Assembly (NCBI RefSeq): GCF_036846205.1
Contig: NZ_DAIUCK010000074.1
Span: 1 to 17,282 of the forward strand
Direction of reading: 5' to 3'
From: Rhabdothermincola sp036846205
GTDB taxonomy: Bacteria; Actinomycetota; Acidimicrobiia; Acidimicrobiales; Acidimicrobilacustridaceae
DNA: 17,282 nt
Positions 7,168-13,679 of the stretch are shown piece by piece. The first letter of the stretch is position 1. Each line of letters begins with the position of its first letter. The notes beneath the pieces were generated by a model that was not told where the DNA came from, did no database searches, and saw nothing but the letters and a program-made list of their open reading frames with translations. The translations under genes were made by a program, and so were the position numbers.

Positions 7168-9360
7168 ATGAGTGAGCACAGCGAGAGCGAGAGCCCCGTC
7201 ATCCCCGCACCCGAGCCCAGAGCCCACCGGCCCCGGACCAACAAGGACTGGTGGCCCGACCAGCTCGACCTCGACCTGCTGCGGGCCCACTCGCCGGTCA
7301 GCGACCCGCGCCGGGGCGCGTTCGACTACCGCAGGGCCTTCGCCGAGCTCGACGTCGAGGCCCTGAAGGCCGACCTCATCGCGCTCATGACCGACTCCCA
7401 GGACTGGTGGCCCGCCGACTACGGCCACTACGGGCCGCTGTTCATCCGCATGAGCTGGCACGCCGCCGGCACCTACCGCATCACCGACGGTCGGGGCGGT
7501 GGCGGCACCGGCGCTCAGCGCTTCGCCCCGCTGAACAGCTGGCCCGACAACGCCAACCTCGACAAGGCCCGCCGCCTGTTGTGGCCCATCAAGCAGAAGT
7601 ACGGCGACAAGATCTCCTGGGCGGACCTGATCGTGTTCGCCGGCAACGTGGCCATGGAGTCCATGGGCTTCCAGACGTTCGGTTTCGGCTTCGGTCGGGA
7701 GGACATCTGGCAACCCGACGAGGTCTTCTGGGGATCGGAGGACACCTGGCTCGGCGACGAGCGCCACAGCGCCGACGACGAGCTGGCCGAGCCGTTCGGC
7801 GCGGTGCAGATGGGGCTCATCTACGTGAACCCCGAAGGACCGAACGGCAACCCCGACCCGCTGGCGGCGGCCCGCCACATCCGGGCCACCTTCGGCCGGA
7901 TGGCCATGAACGACGAGGAGACCGTGGCGCTGATCGTGGGTGGGCACACCTTCGGCAAGTGCCACGGGGCCGCCTCCGCGGACTACGTGGGACCCGAGCC
8001 CGAGGGCTGCCCGGTGGAGCACCAGGGCCTCGGGTGGGTCAACCGCTTCGGGACCGGGAAGGGCCCAGACACCATCACCAGCGGCCTCGAGGGCGCGTGG
8101 ACCAACGATCCCATCCGCTGGGACAACGGCTACCTCGACAACCTGTTCAACTACGACTGGGAGCTGACCGAGAGCCCGGCCGGGGCCAAGCAGTGGAAGC
8201 CGAAGAACCCCGAGGCGCAGGGGACCGTTCCCGACGCACACGACCCGAACGTGCGGCACGCGCCGATGATGCTCACCACCGACCTGGCGCTGAAGGTGGA
8301 CCCGATCTACGCACCGATCGCCAAGCGGTTCCACGAGCACCCCGACGAGCTGGCCGAGGCGTTCGCCAAGGCGTGGTACAAGCTGCTCCATCGGGACATG
8401 GGCCCGGTGTCGCGCTACCTGGGGCCCTGGGTGCCCGAGCCCCAGCTCTGGCAGGACCCGGTGCCTCCCGTCGACCACGAGCTGGTCGGTGATGCCGAGG
8501 TCTCAGAGCTCCGTCAGCTGATCCAGGAGTCGGGGCTGAGCGTCCAGCAGTTGGTCACCACGGCGTGGAAGGCCGCGTCGAGCTTCCGGGGCACCGACAA
8601 GCGTGGCGGGGCCAACGGCGCCCGCATCCGCCTCGCGCCCCAGAAGGACTGGGACGCCAATGAGCCCGCCGAGCTGGCCCAGGTGCTCGAGGTGCTGGAG
8701 GCGATCCGGCAGCGGTTCAACGAGTCCCGCACCGACGGGGTGCGCATCTCGCTGGCCGACCTGATCGTGCTGGCGGGAGGTGTCGGGGTCGAGGAGGCCG
8801 CCCGGCGGGCGGGCGTCGAGATCACGGTGCCGTTCACGCCGGGGCGGACCGATGCCACCCAGGAGCAGACCGACGTCGAGTCGTTCTCGGTGCTCGAGCC
8901 GGTTGCCGACGGGTTCCGCAACTACCTGCGAGCGGGCGAGAAGCGTCGCCCGGAGGAGCTCATGCTGGACCGGGCCTTCATGCTCACGCTCACCCCGCCG
9001 GAGATGGCGGTGCTGATCGGCGGGATGCGGGCCATCGGGGCAACCCACGGCGCCAGCTCGCTCGGGGTGCTCACCGACCGCCCCGGAGCGCTCAGCAACG
9101 ACTTCTTCGTGAACCTGCTCGACATGGGCACGGAGTGGCGGGTGTCGCCCACCGACGAGCACGTCTACGAGGGGCGCGATCGGGCCAGCGGTGCGCTCCG
9201 CTGGACGGCCACCGCGTGCGACCTGGTGTTCGGCTCGCACTCGGAGCTGCGGGCACTGTCGGAGTACTACGCCCAGAGCGACTCCGGTGAGCGCTTCGTG
9301 CACGACTTCGTCGCCGCCTGGCAGAAGGTGATGGAGCTCGACCGCTTCGACGTGCGCTGA
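7168..9360 (+). CDS. katG: Catalase-peroxidase KatG
   Basis: Bifunctional haem enzyme that dismutates hydrogen peroxide and oxidises peroxidase substrates. The 730-residue product is full length and has both halves of the duplicated peroxidase fold. The distal haem residues are Arg94, Trp97 and His98 (FIRMSWHAAGTYR), and the proximal ligand is His260 (GGHTFGK). The Met-Tyr-Trp adduct needed for catalase activity is intact: Trp97, Tyr219 (IYVNPEGPNGNPDP) and Met245 (GRMAMND). The counterpart of Mycobacterium tuberculosis Ser315 is Ser305 (TITSGLEGAWT). The C-terminal copy ends 'FVAAWQKVMELDRFDVR', as in mycobacterial KatG. ATG at 7168 has GGAGG at 7157-7161 with a 6-nt spacer; the in-frame ATG at 7084 lies inside furA. 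It is probably controlled by FurA. Confidence 0.98.
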   Translation: MSEHSESESPVIPAPEPRAHRPRTNKDWWPDQLDLDLLRAHSPVSDPRRGAFDYRRAFAELDVEALKADLIALMTDSQDWWPADYGHYGPLFIRMSWHAAGTYRITDGRGGGGTGAQRFAPLNSWPDNANLDKARRLLWPIKQKYGDKISWADLIVFAGNVAMESMGFQTFGFGFGREDIWQPDEVFWGSEDTWLGDERHSADDELAEPFGAVQMGLIYVNPEGPNGNPDPLAAARHIRATFGRMAMNDEETVALIVGGHTFGKCHGAASADYVGPEPEGCPVEHQGLGWVNRFGTGKGPDTITSGLEGAWTNDPIRWDNGYLDNLFNYDWELTESPAGAKQWKPKNPEAQGTVPDAHDPNVRHAPMMLTTDLALKVDPIYAPIAKRFHEHPDELAEAFAKAWYKLLHRDMGPVSRYLGPWVPEPQLWQDPVPPVDHELVGDAEVSELRQLIQESGLSVQQLVTTAWKAASSFRGTDKRGGANGARIRLAPQKDWDANEPAELAQVLEVLEAIRQRFNESRTDGVRISLADLIVLAGGVGVEEAARRAGVEITVPFTPGRTDATQEQTDVESFSVLEPVADGFRNYLRAGEKRRPEELMLDRAFMLTLTPPEMAVLIGGMRAIGATHGASSLGVLTDRPGALSNDFFVNLLDMGTEWRVSPTDEHVYEGRDRASGALRWTATACDLVFGSHSELRALSEYYAQSDSGERFVHDFVAAWQKVMELDRFDVR

Positions 9361-9397
9361 CCGCGCTGACCGATCGGTCGGCCGCCTGCCGGCCCCG

Positions 9398-9445
9398 CCC
9401 CGATCCTGCCCGGTGCGTCCTCCGGCTCCGCCGGGCAGGATGGGG
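9398..9445 (+). promoter_or_regulatory. Strong hairpin after katG covering the ribosome site of the DUF2203 gene
   Basis: ATCCTGCCCGG (9403-9413) is perfectly complementary to CCGGGCAGGAT (9431-9441), with a 17-nt loop. The stem extends by CCCC (9398-9401) with GGGG (9442-9445) around one bulged G at 9402. The right arm contains the AGGA (9437-9440) that serves as ribosome site for the next gene and touches its start. There is no U-run, so it is not a classical terminator. It could slow read-through from katG, protect the katG 3' end, or hide the next ribosome site. Confidence 0.75.
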
Positions 9446-9447
9446 TG

Positions 9448-9858
9448 GTGGACCGTCGCCTGTTCAGCCTGGCCGAGGCCGAAGCGATGCTCGCCGAGGG
9501 GCGAGAGGCACTCGCCGAGATCGTCATTCTGCGCCGCCAGCTGGCCGAGGCGGTCGCCGCGCTGGAGGAGCGGGGTGAACGGGGCGCGCTGCCCGAGGCG
9601 AAGGGCCTGGAGGCCCGGATCGGTGACCGGCTCGACTGGTTCACCAGCCGTGGGGTGCAGGTGAAGGGCTGGGCGCCGTTGCTGCTCGACTGGCCGGCGG
9701 AGGTCGGCGGCCGGCCCGTGCTGCTGTGCTGGCTCGAGAACGAGGAGCGGATCGGCTGGTACCACGAACCGAACCTCGGGTTCCCGGGCCGCCGGCCCCT
9801 CGCCGAGCTGCTCGACCCGGCCAGCGGTGGCGGGTCGACACCCACCGATCAGCGCTGA
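9448..9858 (+). CDS. DUF2203 family protein
   Basis: A 136-residue protein with a helical N-terminal half (LFSLAEAEAMLAEGREALAEIVILRRQLAEAVAAL) and a compact C-terminal half carrying the family signature: 'GVQVKGWAPLLLDWPAEVGGRPVLLCWLENEERIGWYHEPNLGFPGRRPL'. DUF2203 proteins are small and cytoplasmic, with no established function known to me. GTG at 9448 is preferred (AGGA at 9437-9440, 7-nt spacer); GTG at 9445 is the alternative. It follows katG by 87 nt, with the hairpin in between. It ends 30 nt from the convergent cobD stop. A functional link with katG is not implied by sequence. Confidence 0.85.
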   Translation: MDRRLFSLAEAEAMLAEGREALAEIVILRRQLAEAVAALEERGERGALPEAKGLEARIGDRLDWFTSRGVQVKGWAPLLLDWPAEVGGRPVLLCWLENEERIGWYHEPNLGFPGRRPLAELLDPASGGGSTPTDQR

Positions 9859-9861
9859 GGG

Positions 9862-9878
9862 GACCCGGTCATCGGGTC
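9862..9878. terminator. Short hairpin between convergent genes
   Basis: GACCCG (9862-9867) and CGGGTC (9873-9878) form a perfect 6-bp stem with a 5-nt loop. It lies in the 30-nt gap between the DUF2203 stop and the cobD stop. The position suits a bidirectional terminator, but there is no T-run on either side, so efficiency is uncertain. Confidence 0.45.
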
Positions 9879-9888
9879 ACGTGTCGGT

Positions 9889-10833
9889 TCAGCCGGTGGC
9901 ATGCGCACGCAAGCTCCGGCGACGCCGGCGACGGCCGGCCACAGCGCTCATGACCACCGCGGTCAGCGCGGCTGCCGCGCTCGCCTGGCGCCGCAGACGG
10001 ACGGCCCGCTCGACATCGCCTGGGCCCGGTGGGGGGCCGACGCCGAGGATGCCGCGCTGCTCCAGCCGGTCGCCGTACCGGTTGGTCCCACCCAACCTGA
10101 TGCCGAGGGCGGCAGCGAACGCGGCCTCGATCACCCCGCCGTTCGGCGATGGGTGTGCCGGGGCGTCCTGGCGGACCGCGGCCAGGATGCGGGTGGCACG
10201 GTGGGGCCGCACCGCGCATACCGCGGCCACCGCGGCGCGCGCCGGCAGGTAGTTGACCACGTCGTCGGCCCGCGCCGCCGCCCAGCCGAAGCGCCGGTAC
10301 CGGTCGTCGAGGTGCCCGATCATGGCGTCGGAGGTGTTGACGGCCCGGTGGCCGAGCGCGCCGGCGGGCCCGGCCACCGCGCCCCACCACAACGGGCCGA
10401 TCACCGCATCCACCAGGTTCTCCGCCACCGACTCGACGGCGGCCCGGCACAGCTCGCTGGCGTCGAGCTGGGAGGGGTCACGCCCGACCAGCGACCGGAC
10501 CCGATCGCGGGCCAGCTCCAGCTCACCGCGGCGGACGTGGCCGGCCACGGCGAGGGCCTCCGTGTCGAGCATCCGCCCGCTGGAGGCGACGGCCACCGCG
10601 GCGAGCGTGGCCCCCGTGCGACCCAGCAGACGGTCGAGGAGCCGGCCGGCGGCGACGGCGGTACCCACACCGGCCAGCAGGTGCAGCGCACCGGCCCACC
10701 GTCGGTCGCGATAGGTCCGCCGCTCCATCCGGGCCATGGCCGTGCCGTATCCGGCCACCGGATGACACCAGGTCGGTGGTTCGCCGGCGAGTTGATCGAC
10801 GAGCACCCCCGCCGCCGCGCCGAGCGCGCTCAT
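9889..10833 (-). CDS. cobD: Adenosylcobinamide-phosphate synthase CobD/CbiB
   Basis: Integral membrane enzyme that attaches the aminopropanol (phosphate) arm to adenosylcobyric acid. The 314-residue product has the N-terminal 'VLVDQLAGEPPTWCHPVAGYG' family motif, the central 'AVESVAENLVDAVIGPLWWG' and 'AVNTSDAMIGHLDDRYRRFGWAAARADDVVNYLPARA', and 'HPSPNGGVIEAAFAAALGIRLGGTNRYGD'. Several hydrophobic segments are visible, and the C-terminus is basic (GRRRRRRSLRAHATG). The ATG at 10833-10831 is contributed by the end of the IS110 element. Before insertion the gene apparently began GTG AGC at the cobC stop. The frame remains open to 11019 only through IS sequence. Its natural promoter should lie beyond cobC, so expression now depends on read-through across the element or on a promoter inside it. 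Confidence 0.93.
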   Translation of the reverse strand: MSALGAAAGVLVDQLAGEPPTWCHPVAGYGTAMARMERRTYRDRRWAGALHLLAGVGTAVAAGRLLDRLLGRTGATLAAVAVASSGRMLDTEALAVAGHVRRGELELARDRVRSLVGRDPSQLDASELCRAAVESVAENLVDAVIGPLWWGAVAGPAGALGHRAVNTSDAMIGHLDDRYRRFGWAAARADDVVNYLPARAAVAAVCAVRPHRATRILAAVRQDAPAHPSPNGGVIEAAFAAALGIRLGGTNRYGDRLEQRGILGVGPPPGPGDVERAVRLRRQASAAAALTAVVMSAVAGRRRRRRSLRAHATG

Positions 10834-10874
10834 TGGCCCACCATGCGGGTAACGGCACTGGTTGGTGTTGGTGT

Positions 10875-11022
10875 CGCTCCTCGGTAGCGCTCGGGGGACG
10901 GCCATGGGCGCGAGCTGCTCGACAGCCAGCGTGAGTACCGCCGCCCCCGACGCGCCGGGGCCCCGGGACCGCCCTTGGGAACATGCCCGACCGAGGGCCG
11001 AACAATGAGCGAGCGGCACCGG
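10875..11022 (+). ncRNA. Candidate bridge RNA of the IS110 element
   Basis: Three structures follow in the IS621 order. (1) 5' stem-loop: CGCT 10875-10878 with AGCG 10886-10889. (2) Target loop: outer stem GGGGG 10893-10897 with CCCCC 10944-10948 and CGG 10899-10901 with CCG 10938-10940; inner hairpin GCTG/CAGC (10914-10917 with 10923-10926). (3) Donor loop: outer stem CCGG 10963-10966 with 11019-11022 and CCGC 10969-10972 with GCGG 11013-11016; inner hairpin GCCC/GGGC (10985-10988 with 10995-10998). Proposed guides: left target GGGCGCG 10906-10912 against GAGCGCG 10822-10828 (one G-T wobble); right target CGTGAG 10930-10935, complementary to CTCACG 12313-12318; left donor CTTGGGAA 10974-10981, identical to 12304-12311; right donor CAATGAG 11003-11009, complementary to CTCATTG 10829-10835. 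Transcript ends are not determined and may extend about 15 nt either way. Confidence 0.72.
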
Positions 11023-11072
11023 AGCCTCGACACCGATGAGTGAACCAGACCGACTTGAGGAAGGAGAATCCG

Positions 11073-12296
11073 ATGCTGTTCGTCGGCTGGGACTGGGCCA
11101 GCGAGACCCATGACGTCACGGTGATCGACGACACCGGCGAGATCGTCGACCGCTGGGCACTGCGCCACGACGCCACCGACCTCGCCGCAGCTCTCACCCG
11201 TTTGGCTGGCCACGGCGACCCCGAAGATCTGCCCGTGGCGATCGAGACCACCAGCGGCCTGGTCGTCGATCGACTGCTGGCGGCCGGCCATCCGGTGGTG
11301 CCGATCCATCCGAATGCGTTCAACGCCGCCCGTCCACGCTGGAGCGCGAGCCGGGCCACGTCGGACACCGGTGACAGCTTCAAGCTCGCCGACTACCTGC
11401 GCACTGATGGTCATCGCCTCCGCCGGCTCGAACCCCTCGACGACGCCACCGCCGAGGTCCAGGCCCTGTCCCGGATGCGTGACGACCACGTCGAGGCAAA
11501 GGTCGCCGCCACCAACCAACTGCGCGCCCTGCTGGAGCGGCACTGGCCCGGCGCCACCACGATCTTCGCTCGCCTCGACAGCGACATCGCCCTGGCGTTC
11601 CTGGACGACTACCCGACCCCGGTATCGGCGGCCCGGCTCGGTGAGGCCCGGATGAAGATGTTCTGCCGCCGACACTCCTACTGCGGTCGTCGTGACCCCG
11701 CCGTGCTGATCGAGCGACTCCGCTCCGCGCCCGAACCCACCGAGCCGTTCTCGCCCGAGATCCTCGCCGAGCTCGTCCGGACCCAGGTCCGGCTGCTGCG
11801 CACACTGCTGGCCACCATCGCCGACCTGGACCGAGCGATGAGCGCCGCGCTCCTCGAGCATTCCAAGGCCCCACTGCTCGCACCCCTGCCCCGCATCGGC
11901 GAGATCAACCTCGCACAGGTCATCGGCGAGGTCGGACCGATCCTCACCCGGGCACTCGACGTCGACCACGCCTGCGCCGAGGTCGGCGCCACCCCGGTCA
12001 CCAAGGAATCGGGCAAGGGCCGAGCCGTGAACTTCCGCTGGGCGGTCAACACCCGAGCCCGCAAAGCGCTGTTCACCTTCGCCGACAACAGCCGCCACGC
12101 CAGCCCCTGGGCCGCCAAGCTCTACAACGACGCCCGAGCCCGCGGGAAACGACACCCACACGCCATCCGCATCCTCATGCGAGCCTGGATGCGTGTCATC
12201 TGGTCCTGCTGGCACACCAACACCGCCTACGACCCCACCCTCCACGGCGCACAACGACGACTCGTCACCACCACCGACGAAGAAATCGCGGCGTAG
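11073..12296 (+). CDS. IS110-family transposase (DEDD recombinase)
   Basis: A 407-residue, apparently intact recombinase that would catalyse RNA-guided insertion and excision of its element. The N-terminal RuvC-like DEDD domain opens 'MLFVGWDWASETHDV' (Asp7), continues with 'VAIETTSG' (Glu58) and 'SDTGDSFKLADYL' (Asp98 and Asp101). The C-terminal Transposase_20 domain contains 'ATPVTKESGKGRAVNFRWAVNTRARKAL', where the serine of ESG is the likely nucleophile, and ends with a basic helix region. ATG at 11073 has AAGGAG at 11061-11066 with a 6-nt spacer; a GTG at 11040 is in frame but lacks this. It is transcribed opposite to the cobalamin genes around it. No frameshift is seen, so the element may still be active. 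Confidence 0.96.
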   Translation: MLFVGWDWASETHDVTVIDDTGEIVDRWALRHDATDLAAALTRLAGHGDPEDLPVAIETTSGLVVDRLLAAGHPVVPIHPNAFNAARPRWSASRATSDTGDSFKLADYLRTDGHRLRRLEPLDDATAEVQALSRMRDDHVEAKVAATNQLRALLERHWPGATTIFARLDSDIALAFLDDYPTPVSAARLGEARMKMFCRRHSYCGRRDPAVLIERLRSAPEPTEPFSPEILAELVRTQVRLLRTLLATIADLDRAMSAALLEHSKAPLLAPLPRIGEINLAQVIGEVGPILTRALDVDHACAEVGATPVTKESGKGRAVNFRWAVNTRARKALFTFADNSRHASPWAAKLYNDARARGKRHPHAIRILMRAWMRVIWSCWHTNTAYDPTLHGAQRRLVTTTDEEIAA

Positions 12297-12299
12297 GGG

Positions 12300-12305
12300 T
12301 TGACT
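12300..12305 (+). promoter_or_regulatory. Outward-facing -35-like box in the right end of the IS
   Basis: TTGACT matches the -35 consensus at five of six positions and points out of the right end. If the element circularises, joining 12312 through CT to 10831, a 17-nt spacer would bring CACCAT (10838-10843) into the -10 position, just upstream of the candidate bridge RNA. IS621 is known to build such a junction promoter. In the integrated state the box faces into cobC in the antisense direction. Confidence 0.5.
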
Positions 12306-12313
12306 TGGGAAAC

Positions 12314-13240
12314 TCACGGCCCCACCCGGCCGAAGGCCGCGAGCACCGGTTCGAGCTGGTCCGGGTGAGGAAGCGCCACCCTGGCGAGGCCCGAGAGGCC
12401 GAACGAGGCGGTGTCACGGACGACCACCCCCTCTGGGGCCAGGGCCTCCCGGAGCCCGGCCCGCTCGACCAGCACCCAGTTCGCCTCGGTGTCGATCACG
12501 GCGAACCCGGACGCCCGGAGCCCTTCGACGAACTCGGCCCGCAGGCCGGCCACCTCGCGGGCCCATCGAGGCAGATCGGTGAGCTCCAGCAGGCACGGCA
12601 GCGCGGCGAGCGCCAGCGCGTTCACCGCCCATCGTGGCCGGCGCCGCCGGAGCTGCTCTGCGTGCTCGGCGGTGGGGGCGATCGCGTAGCCGATCCGCAG
12701 ACCCGGGCAGGCCCACAGCTTGGTCAACGATCCCAACCGCCATGACATCCGGTCACCCCGGCTCCACGTACCGGTGGCCAGCGGGTAGAAGGCCTCGTCC
12801 CACACCCCGGCCGTCGCACCGGGCTCGGCCAGGTGCCCGAGCGGGTTGGACGGGTTCGAGCGCCAGCGGGGTGCCCCCCGGCGTACCCGACCGAGGTGAC
12901 GCTCGTACAGCGAGAACTCGGGTGGCACTACCTCGCCTTCGGGCTCCAGCGCCGCGACCAGGGCGATCGCTTCGGCCCCGCCGTTGGTGAGCACGACCCG
13001 CTCCGGGTCTTCGCCCATGGCTCCGGCCAGCAGTCCGGCGGCCTCCCGGTCGTCGGGATAGCGGCGCACGAGGTCCGGGCAGTCTTCGAGGAGCCGGCGA
13101 AGCACCCGGGTGACGTCGGGAGCGAAGGGGTTGAGGCTCGCAGAGAGATCGATCATCTCCGCCGGATCGCGCCCGAGCGCGCGCGCGAGGTGCAGCACAT
13201 CCCCGCCGTGGGGACCGGGAGGGGGCACGCGAGTGACCAT
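12314..13240 (-). CDS. cobC: CobC-type PLP enzyme (threonine-phosphate decarboxylase-like)
   Basis: A fold-type I PLP protein of 308 residues. In Salmonella the homologue (there named CobD) decarboxylates L-threonine phosphate to aminopropanol phosphate, the linker that the membrane CobD/CbiB enzyme attaches to the corrin. Features: 'HGGDVLHLARALGRDPAEMIDLSASLNPFAP' at the N-terminus (about residues 11-41), 'LTNGGAEAIALVAAL' (84-98), and the Schiff-base lysine in 'GSLTKLWACPGLRIGYA' (Lys174). The C-terminal part ends 'RVALPHPDQLEPVLAAFGRVGP'. The ATG at 13240 is 4 nt after the cobE stop, with GGGAG inside the cobE end as ribosome site. Its stop (12314-12316) straddles the IS core and is unchanged by the insertion, so the protein is complete. 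Confidence 0.9.
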   Translation of the reverse strand: MVTRVPPPGPHGGDVLHLARALGRDPAEMIDLSASLNPFAPDVTRVLRRLLEDCPDLVRRYPDDREAAGLLAGAMGEDPERVVLTNGGAEAIALVAALEPEGEVVPPEFSLYERHLGRVRRGAPRWRSNPSNPLGHLAEPGATAGVWDEAFYPLATGTWSRGDRMSWRLGSLTKLWACPGLRIGYAIAPTAEHAEQLRRRRPRWAVNALALAALPCLLELTDLPRWAREVAGLRAEFVEGLRASGFAVIDTEANWVLVERAGLREALAPEGVVVRDTASFGLSGLARVALPHPDQLEPVLAAFGRVGP

Positions 13241-13244
13241 CCGC

Positions 13245-13679
13245 TCAGCGCTCCCGCTCGGAGCGGTGAGCGGATGCGGGTCGGCCCGGGGCGGGCCGGG
13301 CGATCGCAGCGGTGGCGTGCGGGCTGCGGGCGGTGGGCTCGAGCAGGCGCCCGCCCGGGCCGGCCGCGAGCAGGGCGGCGGTCCGGGCCACCTGCGCGGG
13401 AAGGCCCCGCCGGCGGGACACGGTTGGACTCGCCGCGAGCAGCTCGTCGTCGTCGATGCCCACCACCGGGCAGCCGAGCGCCACCCGGGGGTCGGTGGCG
13501 AATCGTGTCCGGGTGGCGATCGCCCCAGGCGGGAACGGGAGGCCGTGGCGGGACAGCAGGTCCCGGACGAGCTGCTCTACCTCCTCGGCGCTCGCCCGGG
13601 AGGCGAGCCCGATGCCGACGATCACCCGGGACGACGCGGTGAGAGCTTCACGAGGTTCGCGTGCCGGAGACGAGCTCAT
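13245..13679 (-). CDS. cobE: CobE / CbiG C-terminal domain-like protein
   Basis: A 144-residue protein with the CbiG C-terminal signature. It has 'VIVGIGLASRASAEEVEQLVRDLL' (residues 19-42), then 'PGAIATRTRFATDP', 'GCPVVGIDDDELLAA' and 'AALLAAGPGGRLLEPTARSPHATAAIAR' near the C-terminus. In anaerobic pathways this domain is the end of CbiG; in aerobic producers a stand-alone version is CobE, whose exact reaction is poorly defined. The CbiG N-terminal part is absent here, in keeping with the aerobic-type CobF in the same window. ATG at 13679 overlaps the cobL stop by four bases (ATGA), indicating coupling. Upstream frame to 13862 is antisense of cobL and is discarded. The tail after about residue 128 is Pro/Arg/Ser-rich and variable. 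Confidence 0.85.
   Translation of the reverse strand: MSSSPAREPREALTASSRVIVGIGLASRASAEEVEQLVRDLLSRHGLPFPPGAIATRTRFATDPRVALGCPVVGIDDDELLAASPTVSRRRGLPAQVARTAALLAAGPGGRLLEPTARSPHATAAIARPAPGRPASAHRSERER

Larger units (their letters stand above)
10829..12314 (+). mobile_element. IS110-family insertion sequence (about 1484 bp) inserted between cobC and cobD
   Basis: Proposed boundaries are the CT dinucleotides at 10829-10830 and 12313-12314; both copies sit in CTCA. There is no target duplication beyond this core and no terminal inverted repeat, as expected for IS110. The left end holds about 240 non-coding bases before the transposase, and the right end is only about 17 bases. This asymmetry fits the IS110 group, whose bridge RNA is encoded upstream of the transposase. 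Deleting the element rejoins the flanks to make cobC and cobD overlap by GTGA, which independently supports the boundaries. Exact ends are inferred, not compared with another copy. Confidence 0.85.

Noticed and set aside
6925..8478. Minus-strand open frame of 517 codons opposite katG
   Set aside because: It is a shadow of katG third-codon GC bias. The katG frame is fully conserved.
10834..11019. N-terminal extension of CobD into the IS left end
   Set aside because: The extra 62 residues lack any CbiB similarity and come from IS sequence. The conserved start is MSALGAAAGVLVDQL.
10974..12311. CTTGGGAA at 10974-10981 and 12304-12311 as a target-site duplication bounding a 1330-bp IS
   Set aside because: It would leave only about 91 nt before the transposase and does not restore a sensible cobC-cobD junction. 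The CT cores at 10829 and 12313 do, and the 8-bp match is then explained as the left donor guide.
10830..12317. Minus-strand open frame of 495 codons across the IS
   Set aside because: It is antisense to the intact IS110 transposase, with no recognisable domain.
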